Shown: positions 26,236-34,146, numbered from the stretch's first letter. The stretch: 38,868 bases of DNA from an uncultured Spirochaetaceae bacterium (GCA_944389015.1 CALXKS010000013.1:1-38868), one strand, 5' to 3'. Numbers and translations are program-made. The notes: generated by a model from the sequence alone, not told the origin.

Positions 26236-26507
26236 CGCACTCCGGTCTTCCTGATGATGTGGTATCCGAACTGGGTCTTCACAGGCTTCGATACAGCCCC
26301 TACCGACATCTTCCTGACTGCATTCTCGAACGGAGCCACCATCTTTCCCTCCCCGAACCATCCAAGATCCCCTCCCTTTGCCTTTGATGGGCATGTGGAG
26401 TACTGATGCGCAAGCGACTGGAAAGACTCTCCCTTCCTTACACGCTCATACAGCCTCTCCGCTGTCGCAAGATCCTTGACGAGTATATGGCTTGCCCTGA
26501 ATTCCAT
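26232..26507 (-). CDS. Single-domain parvulin-type peptidyl-prolyl isomerase
   Basis: The 91-residue protein is a bare parvulin domain: [71 protein letters not shown]. With no signal peptide it acts in the cytoplasm, unlike the large foldase elsewhere in the window. The ATG at 26507 has AGGAGG five bases upstream; a GTG two codons earlier is also in frame. It lies between the CYTH gene and rnhA in a close-packed operon. Confidence 0.92.
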   Translation of the reverse strand: MEFRASHILVKDLATAERLYERVRKGESFQSLAHQYSTCPSKAKGGDLGWFGEGKMVAPFENAVRKMSVGAVSKPVKTQFGYHIIRKTGVR

Positions 26508-26509
26508 CT

Positions 26510-27034
26510 TCACCTCCTGAGTATCATATCACGGTACGACCGGCTCTCTATAGCAGCCTCATCGGCTCCGCACTTGCTGAGGATAGCACGGATACCCTTT
26601 CCAGCTGCGGCAGCATCATATTCCGGAGCATCGAAAGGAAGAAGGATCTCAATCTCAAGGAAGAACCCCAGATCATTGACTTCCAGCAACTCTATATGGG
26701 CACCATCGCCGTACCACTCCCAGCCATCCTTCTTCTTTACGAAGAAATCCTCAAGACCGAGCGCATGGAAGAAACGGACAGCGCTCTCAATCTGGTCGGA
26801 TGGAGCCTGGAACTCATATTCATAGTTATTCTCTCCCATCTCATCCAGGGCTGTCTTCTTGCATGTCATCTCTATGATCCCTCTGTGCGATCTGATGCGC
26901 ATGGCCTGGATGCTTTCGCCTGGACGCCTGAAATAGTGATCAAGCTTATGGACCTCGGATCCTTCGCCGTAGAGGGAATCTATCCTCTTCTTCATATCGA
27001 CATAAGCATGTGCCTTTATCTCAATCTCTCTCAT
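26510..27034 (-). CDS. CYTH-domain protein (class IV adenylate cyclase / triphosphatase superfamily)
   Basis: The 174-residue protein begins MREIEIKAHAYVD, the EIEIKA form of the CYTH ExExK signature, and has HYFRRPG, AMRIRSH, MTCKKTA, YEYEF and FFLEIEILLPF, the alternating charged strands of the triphosphate tunnel. The layout is closest to CyaB-type class IV adenylate cyclases, but many such proteins hydrolyse thiamine triphosphate or inorganic triphosphate; sequence alone cannot decide. The start is preceded closely by the membrane-protein gene. Confidence 0.87.
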   Translation of the reverse strand: MREIEIKAHAYVDMKKRIDSLYGEGSEVHKLDHYFRRPGESIQAMRIRSHRGIIEMTCKKTALDEMGENNYEYEFQAPSDQIESAVRFFHALGLEDFFVKKKDGWEWYGDGAHIELLEVNDLGFFLEIEILLPFDAPEYDAAAAGKGIRAILSKCGADEAAIESRSYRDMILRR

Positions 27035-27036
27035 AC

Positions 27037-27801
27037 CTACTTCCAGGGGAAAATCATGCTCTTGAATGATCTTGGGCCGACCTTTTCCCTCTCTTCGTAA
27101 AGAAGCTCATCCCATGGAATATGCTTTCTGTCAGCATCGGGATTCTCCTCAAGATAATCATACTTCATCATCAGGAGCCTCACCGCATCCTCCGCAGCAA
27201 GCTGCATTCCGGTGATTCCCGGAATCATGCCTATCGTGAAGATCGATAACGCAGCGCATATAAGATTGTAGAAGAGAAAGAAGATCGTGAATCCGAAATT
27301 ATCCCCTACTATGATGAAGCACTTCCTAGCAGTCTTCAGAGGTCTGTCCGCTGGAAGATGGTTCATCAGCGGGAAGTAGTAAGGCAGGCATAAGACGATG
27401 ATGATCTCAACCCAGAACAGCATCACGGAGATTATTATCCCGAATGCATTGCCGTATGATAGATAGAAAGGAATCAGCAGGATGACATTGAAAACCGCAA
27501 TGATCAGGACGATGGCGAAAAGCAGCGAGTGCCTGATATTCCTGGCAATACCCTTTCTGAGCGCTGCCCAGGTATCGCCTTTGTAATCGGAGTAGTTATG
27601 CACCGCAGATGCAGATCCGCCCATGAGGACAGAAACAACTGCAAGCAGCAGAGGTATTATGAGAGCAGCGAAAGCAGAGAATGCAAGGAATGCCATGAAA
27701 CCAAGATAGATCACCGCCAGGAAAGCAATGTTCATCAGAGCGATTGCTATAAGATTATCCCAGCCATCGAAGAAAGCCTTCTTAATGAAAAAACCCTTCA
27801 T
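27037..27801 (-). CDS. Polytopic membrane protein of unknown function
   Basis: The 254-residue protein has about six membrane spans (roughly residues 18-60 as a long pair, 88-112, 118-140, 167-195) and a cytoplasmic C-terminal tail of about 45 charged residues ending GPRSFKSMIFPWK. I do not recognise a family; the layout (FFIKKAFFDGWDNLIAIALMN at the start) recalls DUF624/YesL-like proteins. An in-frame TTG 12 codons upstream is part of a TTGCTA -35 box, so I chose the ATG. There is no Shine-Dalgarno. It heads the operon with the CYTH, parvulin and rnhA genes. Confidence 0.8.
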   Translation of the reverse strand: MKGFFIKKAFFDGWDNLIAIALMNIAFLAVIYLGFMAFLAFSAFAALIIPLLLAVVSVLMGGSASAVHNYSDYKGDTWAALRKGIARNIRHSLLFAIVLIIAVFNVILLIPFYLSYGNAFGIIISVMLFWVEIIIVLCLPYYFPLMNHLPADRPLKTARKCFIIVGDNFGFTIFFLFYNLICAALSIFTIGMIPGITGMQLAAEDAVRLLMMKYDYLEENPDADRKHIPWDELLYEEREKVGPRSFKSMIFPWK

Positions 27802-27808
27802 GGAGCTT

Positions 27809-27837
27809 AATGTACGTAAATAATTGAAGAATAGCAA
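27809..27837 (-). promoter_or_regulatory. Promoter of the membrane protein-CYTH-parvulin-rnhA operon, candidate leaderless start
   Basis: Minus strand: TTGCTA -35, 17-base spacer, TACATT -10, seven bases (AAGCTCC), then ATG. No Shine-Dalgarno is present. Confidence 0.55.
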
Positions 27838-27848
27838 CTTCTGAACTG

Positions 27849-27868
27849 AAGAAATGATTTCATTTCTT
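27849..27868. repeat. 20-base perfect palindrome (operator candidate)
   Basis: Arms AAGAAATGA and TCATTTCTT flank TT. It lies 12 bases upstream of the membrane-protein promoter and about 45 bases upstream of the small-RNA promoter, so it could serve either. No T tract follows in a way that would suggest a terminator. Confidence 0.5.
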
Positions 27869-27912
27869 TAAACAATTATATCGAATTATTGATTTTTTAT
27901 ATAAATAATGTA

Positions 27913-27941
27913 TTTACAAATTTCCATGCTCATGATATAAG
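27913..27941 (+). promoter_or_regulatory. Promoter of the small RNA upstream of argG
   Basis: TTTACA -35, 17-base spacer, TATAAG -10; the start is predicted near 27948. The surrounding 90 bases are strongly AT-rich. Confidence 0.6.
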
Positions 27942-27947
27942 CTAATC

Positions 27948-28063
27948 AGTGGCTTAAATGACGTGCAGTCGGGTTGCCTAGAAGAGGGACCGCCATAGAC
28001 GTTCCGGTGTAGTCCGGGATGCAGACCTCCAGGTTGTCTCACCGGCACTGGAGGTTATTTTTT
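27948..28063 (+). ncRNA. Candidate small RNA or attenuator leader upstream of argG
   Basis: A GC-richer island of about 115 bases stands in an AT-rich gap of nearly 400 bases. It has a promoter just upstream and a strong terminator at its end (ACCTCCAG / CTGGAGGT, then TATTTTTT). The body holds no convincing reading frame. CCGGTG (28004-28009) is complementary to CACCGG in the terminator loop, allowing a pseudoknot or an alternative stem. Two stretches look like an imperfect internal repeat (GTGCAGTCGGGTTGC and GTGTAGTCCGGGATGC). I could not match it to tmRNA, SRP RNA, 6S, RNase P, T-box or a common riboswitch. It may be a free sRNA, because argG seems to have its own promoter. Confidence 0.65.
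28025..28063 (+). terminator. Terminator of the small RNA upstream of argG
   Basis: ACCTCCAG and CTGGAGGT form a perfect eight-pair stem with a 15-base loop, followed by TATTTTTT. Confidence 0.85.
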
Positions 28064-28101
28064 GCCTTTCCATTCCCGGTTTGGTTAATCAATATTCACT
28101 C

Positions 28102-28181
28102 AATATGCATATTTACTTAAATTTTTGCATAAATATTCGAAAATCACTTGAAAACAATCGATGAATATGCATAATTGCAAT
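28102..28181 (+). promoter_or_regulatory. argG promoter and ArgR-box-like operator region
   Basis: Three related AT-rich elements lie here: AATATGCATATT (perfect palindrome, 28102-28113), TTTGCATAAATATTCGAA (28124-28141; 16 of 18 positions fit the ARG-box pattern WNTGAATWWWWATTCANW) and ATGAATATGCATAATTGCA (from 28161). A TTGAAA -35 (28148-28153), 16-base spacer and CATAAT -10 (28170-28175) overlap the last element. ArgR repression of argG is known in other bacteria; its presence here is an inference. Confidence 0.5.
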
Positions 28182-28199
28182 CGTTAGGAGATAAATACT

Positions 28200-29423
28200 A
28201 TGAAAGATAAAGTCATACTTGCATACTCTGGCGGTCTCGATACTTCCGTAATCCTCAAATGGCTCAGCAACAAGGGATTCGATGTAATTGCATATGTTGC
28301 CGATGTCGGGCAGAACGAGGACTATAAGGCTATAGAGGAGAAAGCCTATGCGACAGGAGCGTCGAAGGTCTATATCGAGGATCTTAAGAAACCTCTTGTC
28401 ACTGACTATATCTACCCTGCTCTCAAGGCCAATACGATCTATGAGGGCACATATATGCTCGGAACATCCCTGGCAAGGCCTATCATCGCAAAGAGGCATA
28501 TAGAGATTGCGAAGAAAGAGGGCACGAAGTATGTTGCTCACGGAGCGACAGGAAAGGGCAACGACCAGGTGAGGTTCGAGTTCGGATACTACATGAATAT
28601 GCCTGATGTTAAGATCATCAGCCCATGGAAGGATGAGGAGTGGCTTTCCCAGTTCGAAGGCAGGAGCGATATGCTCAGGTATGCTGAGGAGAACGGGATA
28701 CCTGTCAAGGCCACAACCAAGAAGCCATACAGCGAAGATGAGAACATGATCCATATCTCCCATGAGGCAGGCATTCTTGAGGATCCTTCGATGAGGTGCC
28801 CGGAAGATGTCTACTCCCTGACGCTTTCCCCTGAGAAAGCAGCGGACAAGGAGACGATCCTCACAATTGAATTCAAGGATGGAATCCCGCTCTCGGTGAA
28901 GAATGAGAATGATGGGACTGTCGTGACAGAGCCTGTTGAGATGATCATGTATCTGAACAAGATGGGACATGACAATGCCATTGGCAGGGTTGACATGGTG
29001 GAGAACAGGTTCATCGGAATCAAGTCACGCGGAGTATATGAGACACCGGGATGCGAGATTCTGTGGAAGGCGCACCACAATCTTGAAGGTCTCTGCATGG
29101 ATAAGGAAGCGATGCACCTCAGGGACATGCTCTCTCCGAAGTATGCTGAGCTTATATACAACGGTTACTGGGGAGCTCCTGAGTTCAATATGCTCACAGC
29201 GCTCTTCGACGAAAGCCAGAAGAACGTCACAGGAAAGGCAACCGTCGCTCTCTACAAAGGAAATGTCATCAATGCAGGCATAGAGTCGCCATGCTCGCTC
29301 TACAATGAGGATCTTGGCTCGATGGACAAGGCCGGCGGCTATCATCCGATCGACTGCAAAGGCTTCATCAACATCAATGCTATAAGGCTCATGGCATCTG
29401 CGGTAAGGGATGCGAAGAACTGA
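28200..29423 (+). CDS. argG: Argininosuccinate synthase
   Basis: ArgG joins citrulline and aspartate with ATP. The 407-residue protein has the N-type ATP pyrophosphatase loop [11 protein letters not shown] (residues 8-18), [24 protein letters not shown], the citrulline/aspartate motif [14 protein letters not shown] and [29 protein letters not shown] precedes the ATG by about ten bases. No argH or argF is in the window, so the citrulline source is not shown; import or an unlinked pathway are both possible. Confidence 0.98.
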   Translation: MKDKVILAYSGGLDTSVILKWLSNKGFDVIAYVADVGQNEDYKAIEEKAYATGASKVYIEDLKKPLVTDYIYPALKANTIYEGTYMLGTSLARPIIAKRHIEIAKKEGTKYVAHGATGKGNDQVRFEFGYYMNMPDVKIISPWKDEEWLSQFEGRSDMLRYAEENGIPVKATTKKPYSEDENMIHISHEAGILEDPSMRCPEDVYSLTLSPEKAADKETILTIEFKDGIPLSVKNENDGTVVTEPVEMIMYLNKMGHDNAIGRVDMVENRFIGIKSRGVYETPGCEILWKAHHNLEGLCMDKEAMHLRDMLSPKYAELIYNGYWGAPEFNMLTALFDESQKNVTGKATVALYKGNVINAGIESPCSLYNEDLGSMDKAGGYHPIDCKGFININAIRLMASAVRDAKN

Positions 29424-29435
29424 AGCACAGACTGC

Positions 29436-29464
29436 CCTTCAGCTGGGAAGACCGGCTGAAGGGA
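29436..29464 (+). repeat. Strong hairpin after argG without a T tract
   Basis: CCCTTCAGCTGG and CCGGCTGAAGGG form a 12-pair stem (one G-U) with a GAAGA loop, 12 bases after the stop. No T run follows, so it may protect the mRNA 3' end or act as a terminator of a non-canonical type. Confidence 0.7.
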
Positions 29465-29635
29465 TTCTCCACTGAATCACTGCTCCTCTGCTATCCCCTC
29501 CGCTCTTCCGGCCCACTCCAGGACGATATCGTCATCAGGGGACCATGCAGAGCTGAGTCTGTCATCATCCGGTCTTTCTCTTCAGTGCACATACCTGGAT
29601 ATTAACTCCTTATTTCCTTTGTGTCTTCCCTGCTG

Positions 29636-29641
29636 TAGAAT
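29636..29641 (+). promoter_or_regulatory. -10 element of the brnQ-type gene, candidate leaderless start
   Basis: TAGAAT ends six bases (CATAGT) before the ATG, with no Shine-Dalgarno. The -35 is poor (TTTCCT at 17 bases), so this is a weaker member of the leaderless set. Confidence 0.45.
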
Positions 29642-29647
29642 CATAGT

Positions 29648-30910
29648 ATGGCAGCACGGGATACTAAAAGGATTCTCATTCCACTTACCATATTCTCGAT
29701 GTTCTTCGGAGCAGGCAATCTTATCTTCCCTCCATTCCTCGCGCTTGAATCGGGCGGGAGCTTCATTCCGGCGTTCATAGGTTTTTCGATAACAGCGATA
29801 GGATTGCCTGTAGCTGCTCTTCTTGCAGTGGAGAGAACAAATGGGCTTGAACCACTTTCATCGCGTGTCCATCCTGCCTTCGGAAGGATCTATACGATTG
29901 CGATCTATCTTGCCATAGGCCCATGTCTGGCAATTCCCAGGACTGCTTCAGCAAGCTTTGAGATGGCCGCTAAGGTGATTGGAACAGATTCAGGCATTGC
30001 ATCTGCAATCTACTCTCTTCTCTTCTTCACAGCTGCATCGGTCATCGCGATGAGACCGGAGAAGCTCACGAAGGTCCTTGGAAGGATAACCTGTCCGCTG
30101 CTTCTGATCCTTATAGCGGTTCTTGCAGCAGGATGTTTTTCCAGCGGATATGGGACAATAGAGTTACCTGCAGTCGCAAAGTACTCCTCCTCTCCTGTAG
30201 CTTCAGGACTCATCGATGGCTATCAGACGATGGATGCGATCGCTGCCCTGATCTTCGGCATCGTCATAGCACTGAATATCAGAGATCTTGGATACGAGGA
30301 TGCGAAGGAAGCAAGGAGGATAGAGACTATCGGCGGAATCATCGCAGGAGTTCTTCTTCTTGCCGTCTATCTTGCGATTGCCATGATAGGCCGATACGCG
30401 GGAAGCAACGGGATCTTCGCGGAAAACGGAGCCGATGTCCTCTCCTCTGCAGCATTCCATGCATTCGGAAAGCCCGGCCTTGTGATCCTTTCCGCAGTCT
30501 TCATCGCAGCATGCCTGAATACCTGCATAGGTCTGCTTTCATCCTGCGGAGAGTATTTCTCCATGCTATTCCCTGCTGTTGGATACAGAACGCTCGTCGT
30601 TGTCTTTGCCGTTTTCTCCGCGATAGTATCGAATATAGGGCTGAACATCATCATATCTATGTCTGTCCCCGTTCTCTCTTTCCTCTATCCTGTTGCGATA
30701 ATACTTACCATCTATGCATTCCTTCCATCGGGCATCTCCCCTTGGAGCATGAGACTCTGCATCGCTGGAGCGCTCATCGAATCAGCTCTCTCACTTGCTG
30801 GAATAGGGATCCTCCCCCTTTCCGATGCCGGATTCGGATGGGTCATTCCATCTTTCTTCGGTGCTTTGATCGGGGCTATGATTATGCGACAAAAATGCAA
30901 GTATATGTAA
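29648..30910 (+). CDS. Branched-chain amino acid carrier, BrnQ/LIVCS family
   Basis: The 420-residue protein has about 12 membrane spans and the family hallmarks IFSMFFGAGNLIFPPFLALESGGSF near the N-terminus and AIGPCLAIPRTASASFEMA around residue 95. BrnQ proteins take up Leu, Ile and Val with Na+ or H+. There is no Shine-Dalgarno. Flanking genes (argG upstream, a TAXI transporter downstream) suggest an amino-acid-acquisition neighbourhood, but each appears to have its own promoter. Confidence 0.9.
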   Translation: MAARDTKRILIPLTIFSMFFGAGNLIFPPFLALESGGSFIPAFIGFSITAIGLPVAALLAVERTNGLEPLSSRVHPAFGRIYTIAIYLAIGPCLAIPRTASASFEMAAKVIGTDSGIASAIYSLLFFTAASVIAMRPEKLTKVLGRITCPLLLILIAVLAAGCFSSGYGTIELPAVAKYSSSPVASGLIDGYQTMDAIAALIFGIVIALNIRDLGYEDAKEARRIETIGGIIAGVLLLAVYLAIAMIGRYAGSNGIFAENGADVLSSAAFHAFGKPGLVILSAVFIAACLNTCIGLLSSCGEYFSMLFPAVGYRTLVVVFAVFSAIVSNIGLNIIISMSVPVLSFLYPVAIILTIYAFLPSGISPWSMRLCIAGALIESALSLAGIGILPLSDAGFGWVIPSFFGALIGAMIMRQKCKYM

Positions 30911-30926
30911 AAAAGCAAGCAAAAAC

Positions 30927-30951
30927 TGCATAATAATCGAATTATTATTCA
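30927..30951. promoter_or_regulatory. 25-base near-perfect palindrome upstream of the TAXI-TRAP operon (ArgR-box-like)
   Basis: TGCATAATAAT and ATTATTATTCA flank CGA; the arms differ at one position. It shares TGCATAA and ATTCA half-sites with the elements before argG. It lies about 95 bases upstream of the predicted operon promoter and just after the brnQ-type gene. Confidence 0.5.
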
Positions 30952-31022
30952 ATTCATGATTCGGTATCTATTGACAAAACCTCACCATTCCCGGAGGATG
31001 TAACCATAGCTCAGGATTTATA

Positions 31023-31051
31023 TTACAGAGGTTAATATCTGGATATACAAT
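31023..31051 (+). promoter_or_regulatory. Promoter of the TAXI-TRAP operon
   Basis: TTACAG -35, 17-base spacer, TACAAT -10. The leader of about 48 bases ends with TAGGAGG. A consensus TTGACA at 30972 has no matching -10 at the right distance and is not used. Confidence 0.55.
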
Positions 31052-31105
31052 CATATAGCTGAAATAAATCAAGAATAAGAGGCCTTGCTTCTTTAGGAGG
31101 TGCAT

Positions 31106-32071
31106 ATGAAGAAGACCATTTCAGTACTGTTTGCTCTCATCCTGACAATCTCCGTTCCACTGATGGCATCGGGCTCATCTGAATCATCAGGGAATCTCAT
31201 GTTCGGAACAGGCGGTGATCAGGGTACATACTATGGATATGGCAATGTCCTTGCCCAGAGAATCTCCAGTGAGACAGATACAAAAGTCACAGCTGTTGTA
31301 AGCGCTGGAAGCCAGGACAACATCGAGATGATGGATATGAACAGGTATCAGCTCGGTTTCGTCCAGACAGACGTCATGAGCTATGCATACAATGGCACGA
31401 ACCTCTTTGCTGAGACAGGCAAGATCGACAGCTTCTCAACCCTCGGTGCTCTTTACATGGAGCAGGTCCAGATCGTTACACTTGATCCTTCAATCAAGAC
31501 AGTGGCTGATCTCAAGGGCAAGGCAGTGTCGATCGGATCATCAGGCTCTGGTGTCTACTACAATGCTCTCGACATCCTTGCAGCATATGGCCTTACAGAG
31601 AATGATATCAAGCCGACATACCAGAGCTTCGGAGACAGTGTCGATTCTCTCCAGGATGGAAAGATCGATGCGGCATTCGTAGTCGCAGGTGCTCCTACAG
31701 TCGCCATCTCGACACTCGCAAGCACACAGGATGTCCAGCTTGTATCGATAGATGACGAGCATATGGATATCCTCATGGAGGCATCTCCGTACTACAGCCC
31801 TAACACAATCGCAGCATCTGTCTATGGCACCGATACGGACTGCCAGACCGTTGCAGTCGGCGCTGTCGTCATCGCACGCAATGATGTATCAGAGGATGAT
31901 GCATACAATATCATCTCGACGATCATGAATGATAAGGAAGAGATCACGAAGGCTCATGCTAAGGGTGCAGAGCTCGACATGGATTTCGCTGCATCGATCA
32001 CTACTGTTCCATATCATCCGGGAGCAGCAAAGTACTTTGCAGAGAAGGGATATACAGTTCCTGTTAAGTAA
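31106..32071 (+). CDS. TAXI-family TRAP transporter solute-binding protein
   Basis: The 321-residue protein has a signal peptide (MKKTISVLFALILTISVPLMA) and a TAXI-type binding domain with MFGTGGDQGTYYGYGNVLAQRI, TAVVSAGSQDNIEMM, LKGKAVSIGSSGSGVYYNA and the C-terminal TTVPYHPGAAKYFAEKG. It has no lipobox Cys, so it is a free periplasmic receptor. ATG at 31106 has AGGAGG five bases upstream; a GTG two codons earlier is also in frame. The ligand is not readable; glutamate-like and dicarboxylate ligands are known for TAXI proteins. Confidence 0.94.
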   Translation: MKKTISVLFALILTISVPLMASGSSESSGNLMFGTGGDQGTYYGYGNVLAQRISSETDTKVTAVVSAGSQDNIEMMDMNRYQLGFVQTDVMSYAYNGTNLFAETGKIDSFSTLGALYMEQVQIVTLDPSIKTVADLKGKAVSIGSSGSGVYYNALDILAAYGLTENDIKPTYQSFGDSVDSLQDGKIDAAFVVAGAPTVAISTLASTQDVQLVSIDDEHMDILMEASPYYSPNTIAASVYGTDTDCQTVAVGAVVIARNDVSEDDAYNIISTIMNDKEEITKAHAKGAELDMDFAASITTVPYHPGAAKYFAEKGYTVPVK

Positions 32072-32091
32072 TCATTTCCTCATTATGGGAG

Positions 32092-32128
32092 AAGGAGACT
32101 GCCTAGGCAGCCTCCTTTCCTGATTTTT
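32092..32128 (+). terminator. Intercistronic attenuator hairpin between the TRAP receptor and permease genes
   Basis: AAGGAG-A-CTGCC and GGCAG-C-CTCCTT form a long stem with one mismatch, followed by TTTCCTGATTTTT. A partial stop here would give more receptor than permease, as is usual for binding-protein transporters. Confidence 0.75.
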
Positions 32129-32140
32129 AAGGAGAAAATA

Positions 32141-34129
32141 TTGCCAAAGCTAATCAGACAAGGAAAGAAGAAGGAAAAGGAAACGGTAATCCAGGAAGAA
32201 TACGATGATTCCGTCGGTACTGCGGCTGATGTTGAAGCTGTCATGCGCAAGTATGACAGAGAATCCAATCAGAGAATCTGGGAAGGAACACCGAAGATCG
32301 TTGTCGGTGCGATAATGGCAGTCTTTGCCGTCTACTGCATAATCGATGCGATCTTCCTCACTACCCTTCCTGAGCGCCGTCTTGCGATTTTCGTCGGTAT
32401 GATCGTACTCCTCGGGTTCCTCACATTCCCTGTGAAGAAGGGAGTAATGAGACCGAACCACATTCCATGGTACGACATCGTCATCATGATACTCGGTTCC
32501 GGAGCGTACTTTTACTATGCGTTCCATGCGATGGATGTCATAAGGCTCTCAGCCCGCATCATGGCTCGTCCTTCCTATATGATAATCGGAATCATAGGAA
32601 TATTAGCGCTTGTCGAGCTCTGCAGAAGGTGTGTAGGGCTTCCCATACTCTGTGTTGCTGGTGTGCTCCTGATCTATACATTCGCAACTGGTCAGGATCT
32701 TTTCCAGGTAGTCAGAACGCTTTTCTACACGGCGAACCGAATATTCGGAACTCCTGTCAATGCATGTGCGAAGTTCATTGTGATCTTCATCATATTCGGA
32801 GCATTCCTTGAACGCACGGGCGTTGCGGACTTCTTCATAAGATTCGCAAATGCTGCTGTCGGACGCTTCACAGGCGGCCCGGCCAAGGTAGCTGTCGTTG
32901 CCTCAGCTCTTGAAGGAATGGCTTCAGGATCCTCTGTTGCGAACACAGTCGGATCCGGATCGATCACGATCCCGATGATGAAGAAGATGGGATACAGACC
33001 TGAGTTTGCGGCTGCTGTCGAAGCTGCTGCATCAACAGGTGGACAGATAATGCCTCCTATCATGGGAGCAGCGGCATTCCTCATGGCCGAGTATACAGGA
33101 CAGCCATACGCGAAGATCGCTCTTATGGCCATTCTTCCTGCAGTCCTCTACTTCACAGGAATCTACATTGCAGTTCATCTCGAGGCCAAGAAGATGGGCA
33201 TGAAGGGAATTCCAAAGGAAGATCTGCCGAAGGCCAAGGAGCTTGTCAGGGAGATCTACCTCCTTGCTCCGCTCATTGCGCTTGTGTACCTTGTGTCGAC
33301 AAACACATTCACGATGGCCTACTCCGCGACAATATCAATCGGCGTCGCGATCGTCGTAGGACTTATCAACCCGACGCATAGGCTCACATTCTCCAGGATC
33401 TGCGAAGCATTCGAAGGAGGAGCAAGGGGATCCATAACAGTTGTTGTCGCATGCGGACTGGCGGGAATCATCTCAGGATGCATCACCGTGACTGGTCTTG
33501 CAGGAAAGCTTGCCGGAGCTATCGAGATTCTCTCCGGAGGACATCTCATCCTCGCGCTGTTCTTCACGATGGTATGCTGCATCATCCTCGGAATGGGTGT
33601 TCCTACGACAGCGAACTACCTTATCATGGCCTCGATCTGCGCTCCTATCCTCATCGGAGAGCCTTTCGGTGTTGCTACGATGGCAGCCCATTTCTTCGTA
33701 TTCTACTTCGGTATAGTCGCGGATATAACGCCGCCTGTTGCTCTCGCCGCCTATGCAGGTGCTGCGATTGCGAAGGCAAATCCGATGAAGACCGGACTGA
33801 ATGCAACGCGTCTTGCTATTGCGGCTTTCATAGTTCCGTATATCTTCGCGCTCAGCCCTGCCATGCTCTTCATCGATGTTGATTCCGCATTCCAGGTGGT
33901 CCAGATAGTCATCACGTCGCTTCTCGGAATATTCTCCATTGCAGCGGCGCTCAACGGCTATTTCATCAAGAATATACCTGTGCTGCTCCGCATCCTTCTT
34001 GCATGCGGTGGCCTGATGATGGTCTATCCAGGAACGATTACCGATCTTCTTGGGTTTGCCATCCTTGCCGGCACGATCGCATATCAGTGCATGGCTGCAA
34101 AGAAAGAGGGACTCAGAATCTCATTCTGA
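32141..34129 (+). CDS. TRAP transporter permease, fused small and large (4TM-12TM) subunits
   Basis: The 662-residue protein has a charged N-terminal tail of about 50 residues, four spans forming the small DctQ-like part (about 55-190), and a large DctM-like part with FIIFGAFLERTGVADFFIRFANAAVGR, ALEGMASGSSVANTVGSGSITIPMMKKMGY, STGGQIMPPIMGAAAFLMAEY and MGVPTTANYLIMASICAPIL. Fused permeases are the normal partner of TAXI receptors; transport is driven by Na+ or H+. The start is a TTG with AAGGAG six bases upstream; no ATG gives the full N-terminus. Confidence 0.94.
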   Translation: MPKLIRQGKKKEKETVIQEEYDDSVGTAADVEAVMRKYDRESNQRIWEGTPKIVVGAIMAVFAVYCIIDAIFLTTLPERRLAIFVGMIVLLGFLTFPVKKGVMRPNHIPWYDIVIMILGSGAYFYYAFHAMDVIRLSARIMARPSYMIIGIIGILALVELCRRCVGLPILCVAGVLLIYTFATGQDLFQVVRTLFYTANRIFGTPVNACAKFIVIFIIFGAFLERTGVADFFIRFANAAVGRFTGGPAKVAVVASALEGMASGSSVANTVGSGSITIPMMKKMGYRPEFAAAVEAAASTGGQIMPPIMGAAAFLMAEYTGQPYAKIALMAILPAVLYFTGIYIAVHLEAKKMGMKGIPKEDLPKAKELVREIYLLAPLIALVYLVSTNTFTMAYSATISIGVAIVVGLINPTHRLTFSRICEAFEGGARGSITVVVACGLAGIISGCITVTGLAGKLAGAIEILSGGHLILALFFTMVCCIILGMGVPTTANYLIMASICAPILIGEPFGVATMAAHFFVFYFGIVADITPPVALAAYAGAAIAKANPMKTGLNATRLAIAAFIVPYIFALSPAMLFIDVDSAFQVVQIVITSLLGIFSIAAALNGYFIKNIPVLLRILLACGGLMMVYPGTITDLLGFAILAGTIAYQCMAAKKEGLRISF

Positions 34130-34146
34130 TTGCAGCTGAAGATATT

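Noticed and set aside
27948..28063. Cobalamin riboswitch, because AGTCCGG resembles the start of the B12 box
   Set aside because: The rest of the box and the conserved core segments are missing and the RNA is much too short.
27948..28063. SRP (4.5S) RNA or T-box leader
   Set aside because: The SRP apical GGAAGGAAGCAG motif is absent, the ends do not pair, and the T-box AGGGTGGTACCGCG sequence is only faintly echoed by AGAGGGACCGCC.
28113..28970. 285-codon minus-strand frame covering the argG promoter and 5' half
   Set aside because: It is antisense to argG, has no Shine-Dalgarno site and no recognisable domain; it only reflects the codon pattern of argG.
30133..30933. 266-codon plus-strand frame inside the brnQ-type gene
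   Set aside because: It is rich in Arg, Cys and His with no family signature and is fully overlapped by a clear BrnQ-type carrier in another frame.
30972..30977. Consensus TTGACA upstream of the TAXI-TRAP operon as its -35
   Set aside because: No acceptable -10 lies 16-18 bases downstream; the TTACAG/TACAAT pair nearer the gene is better.
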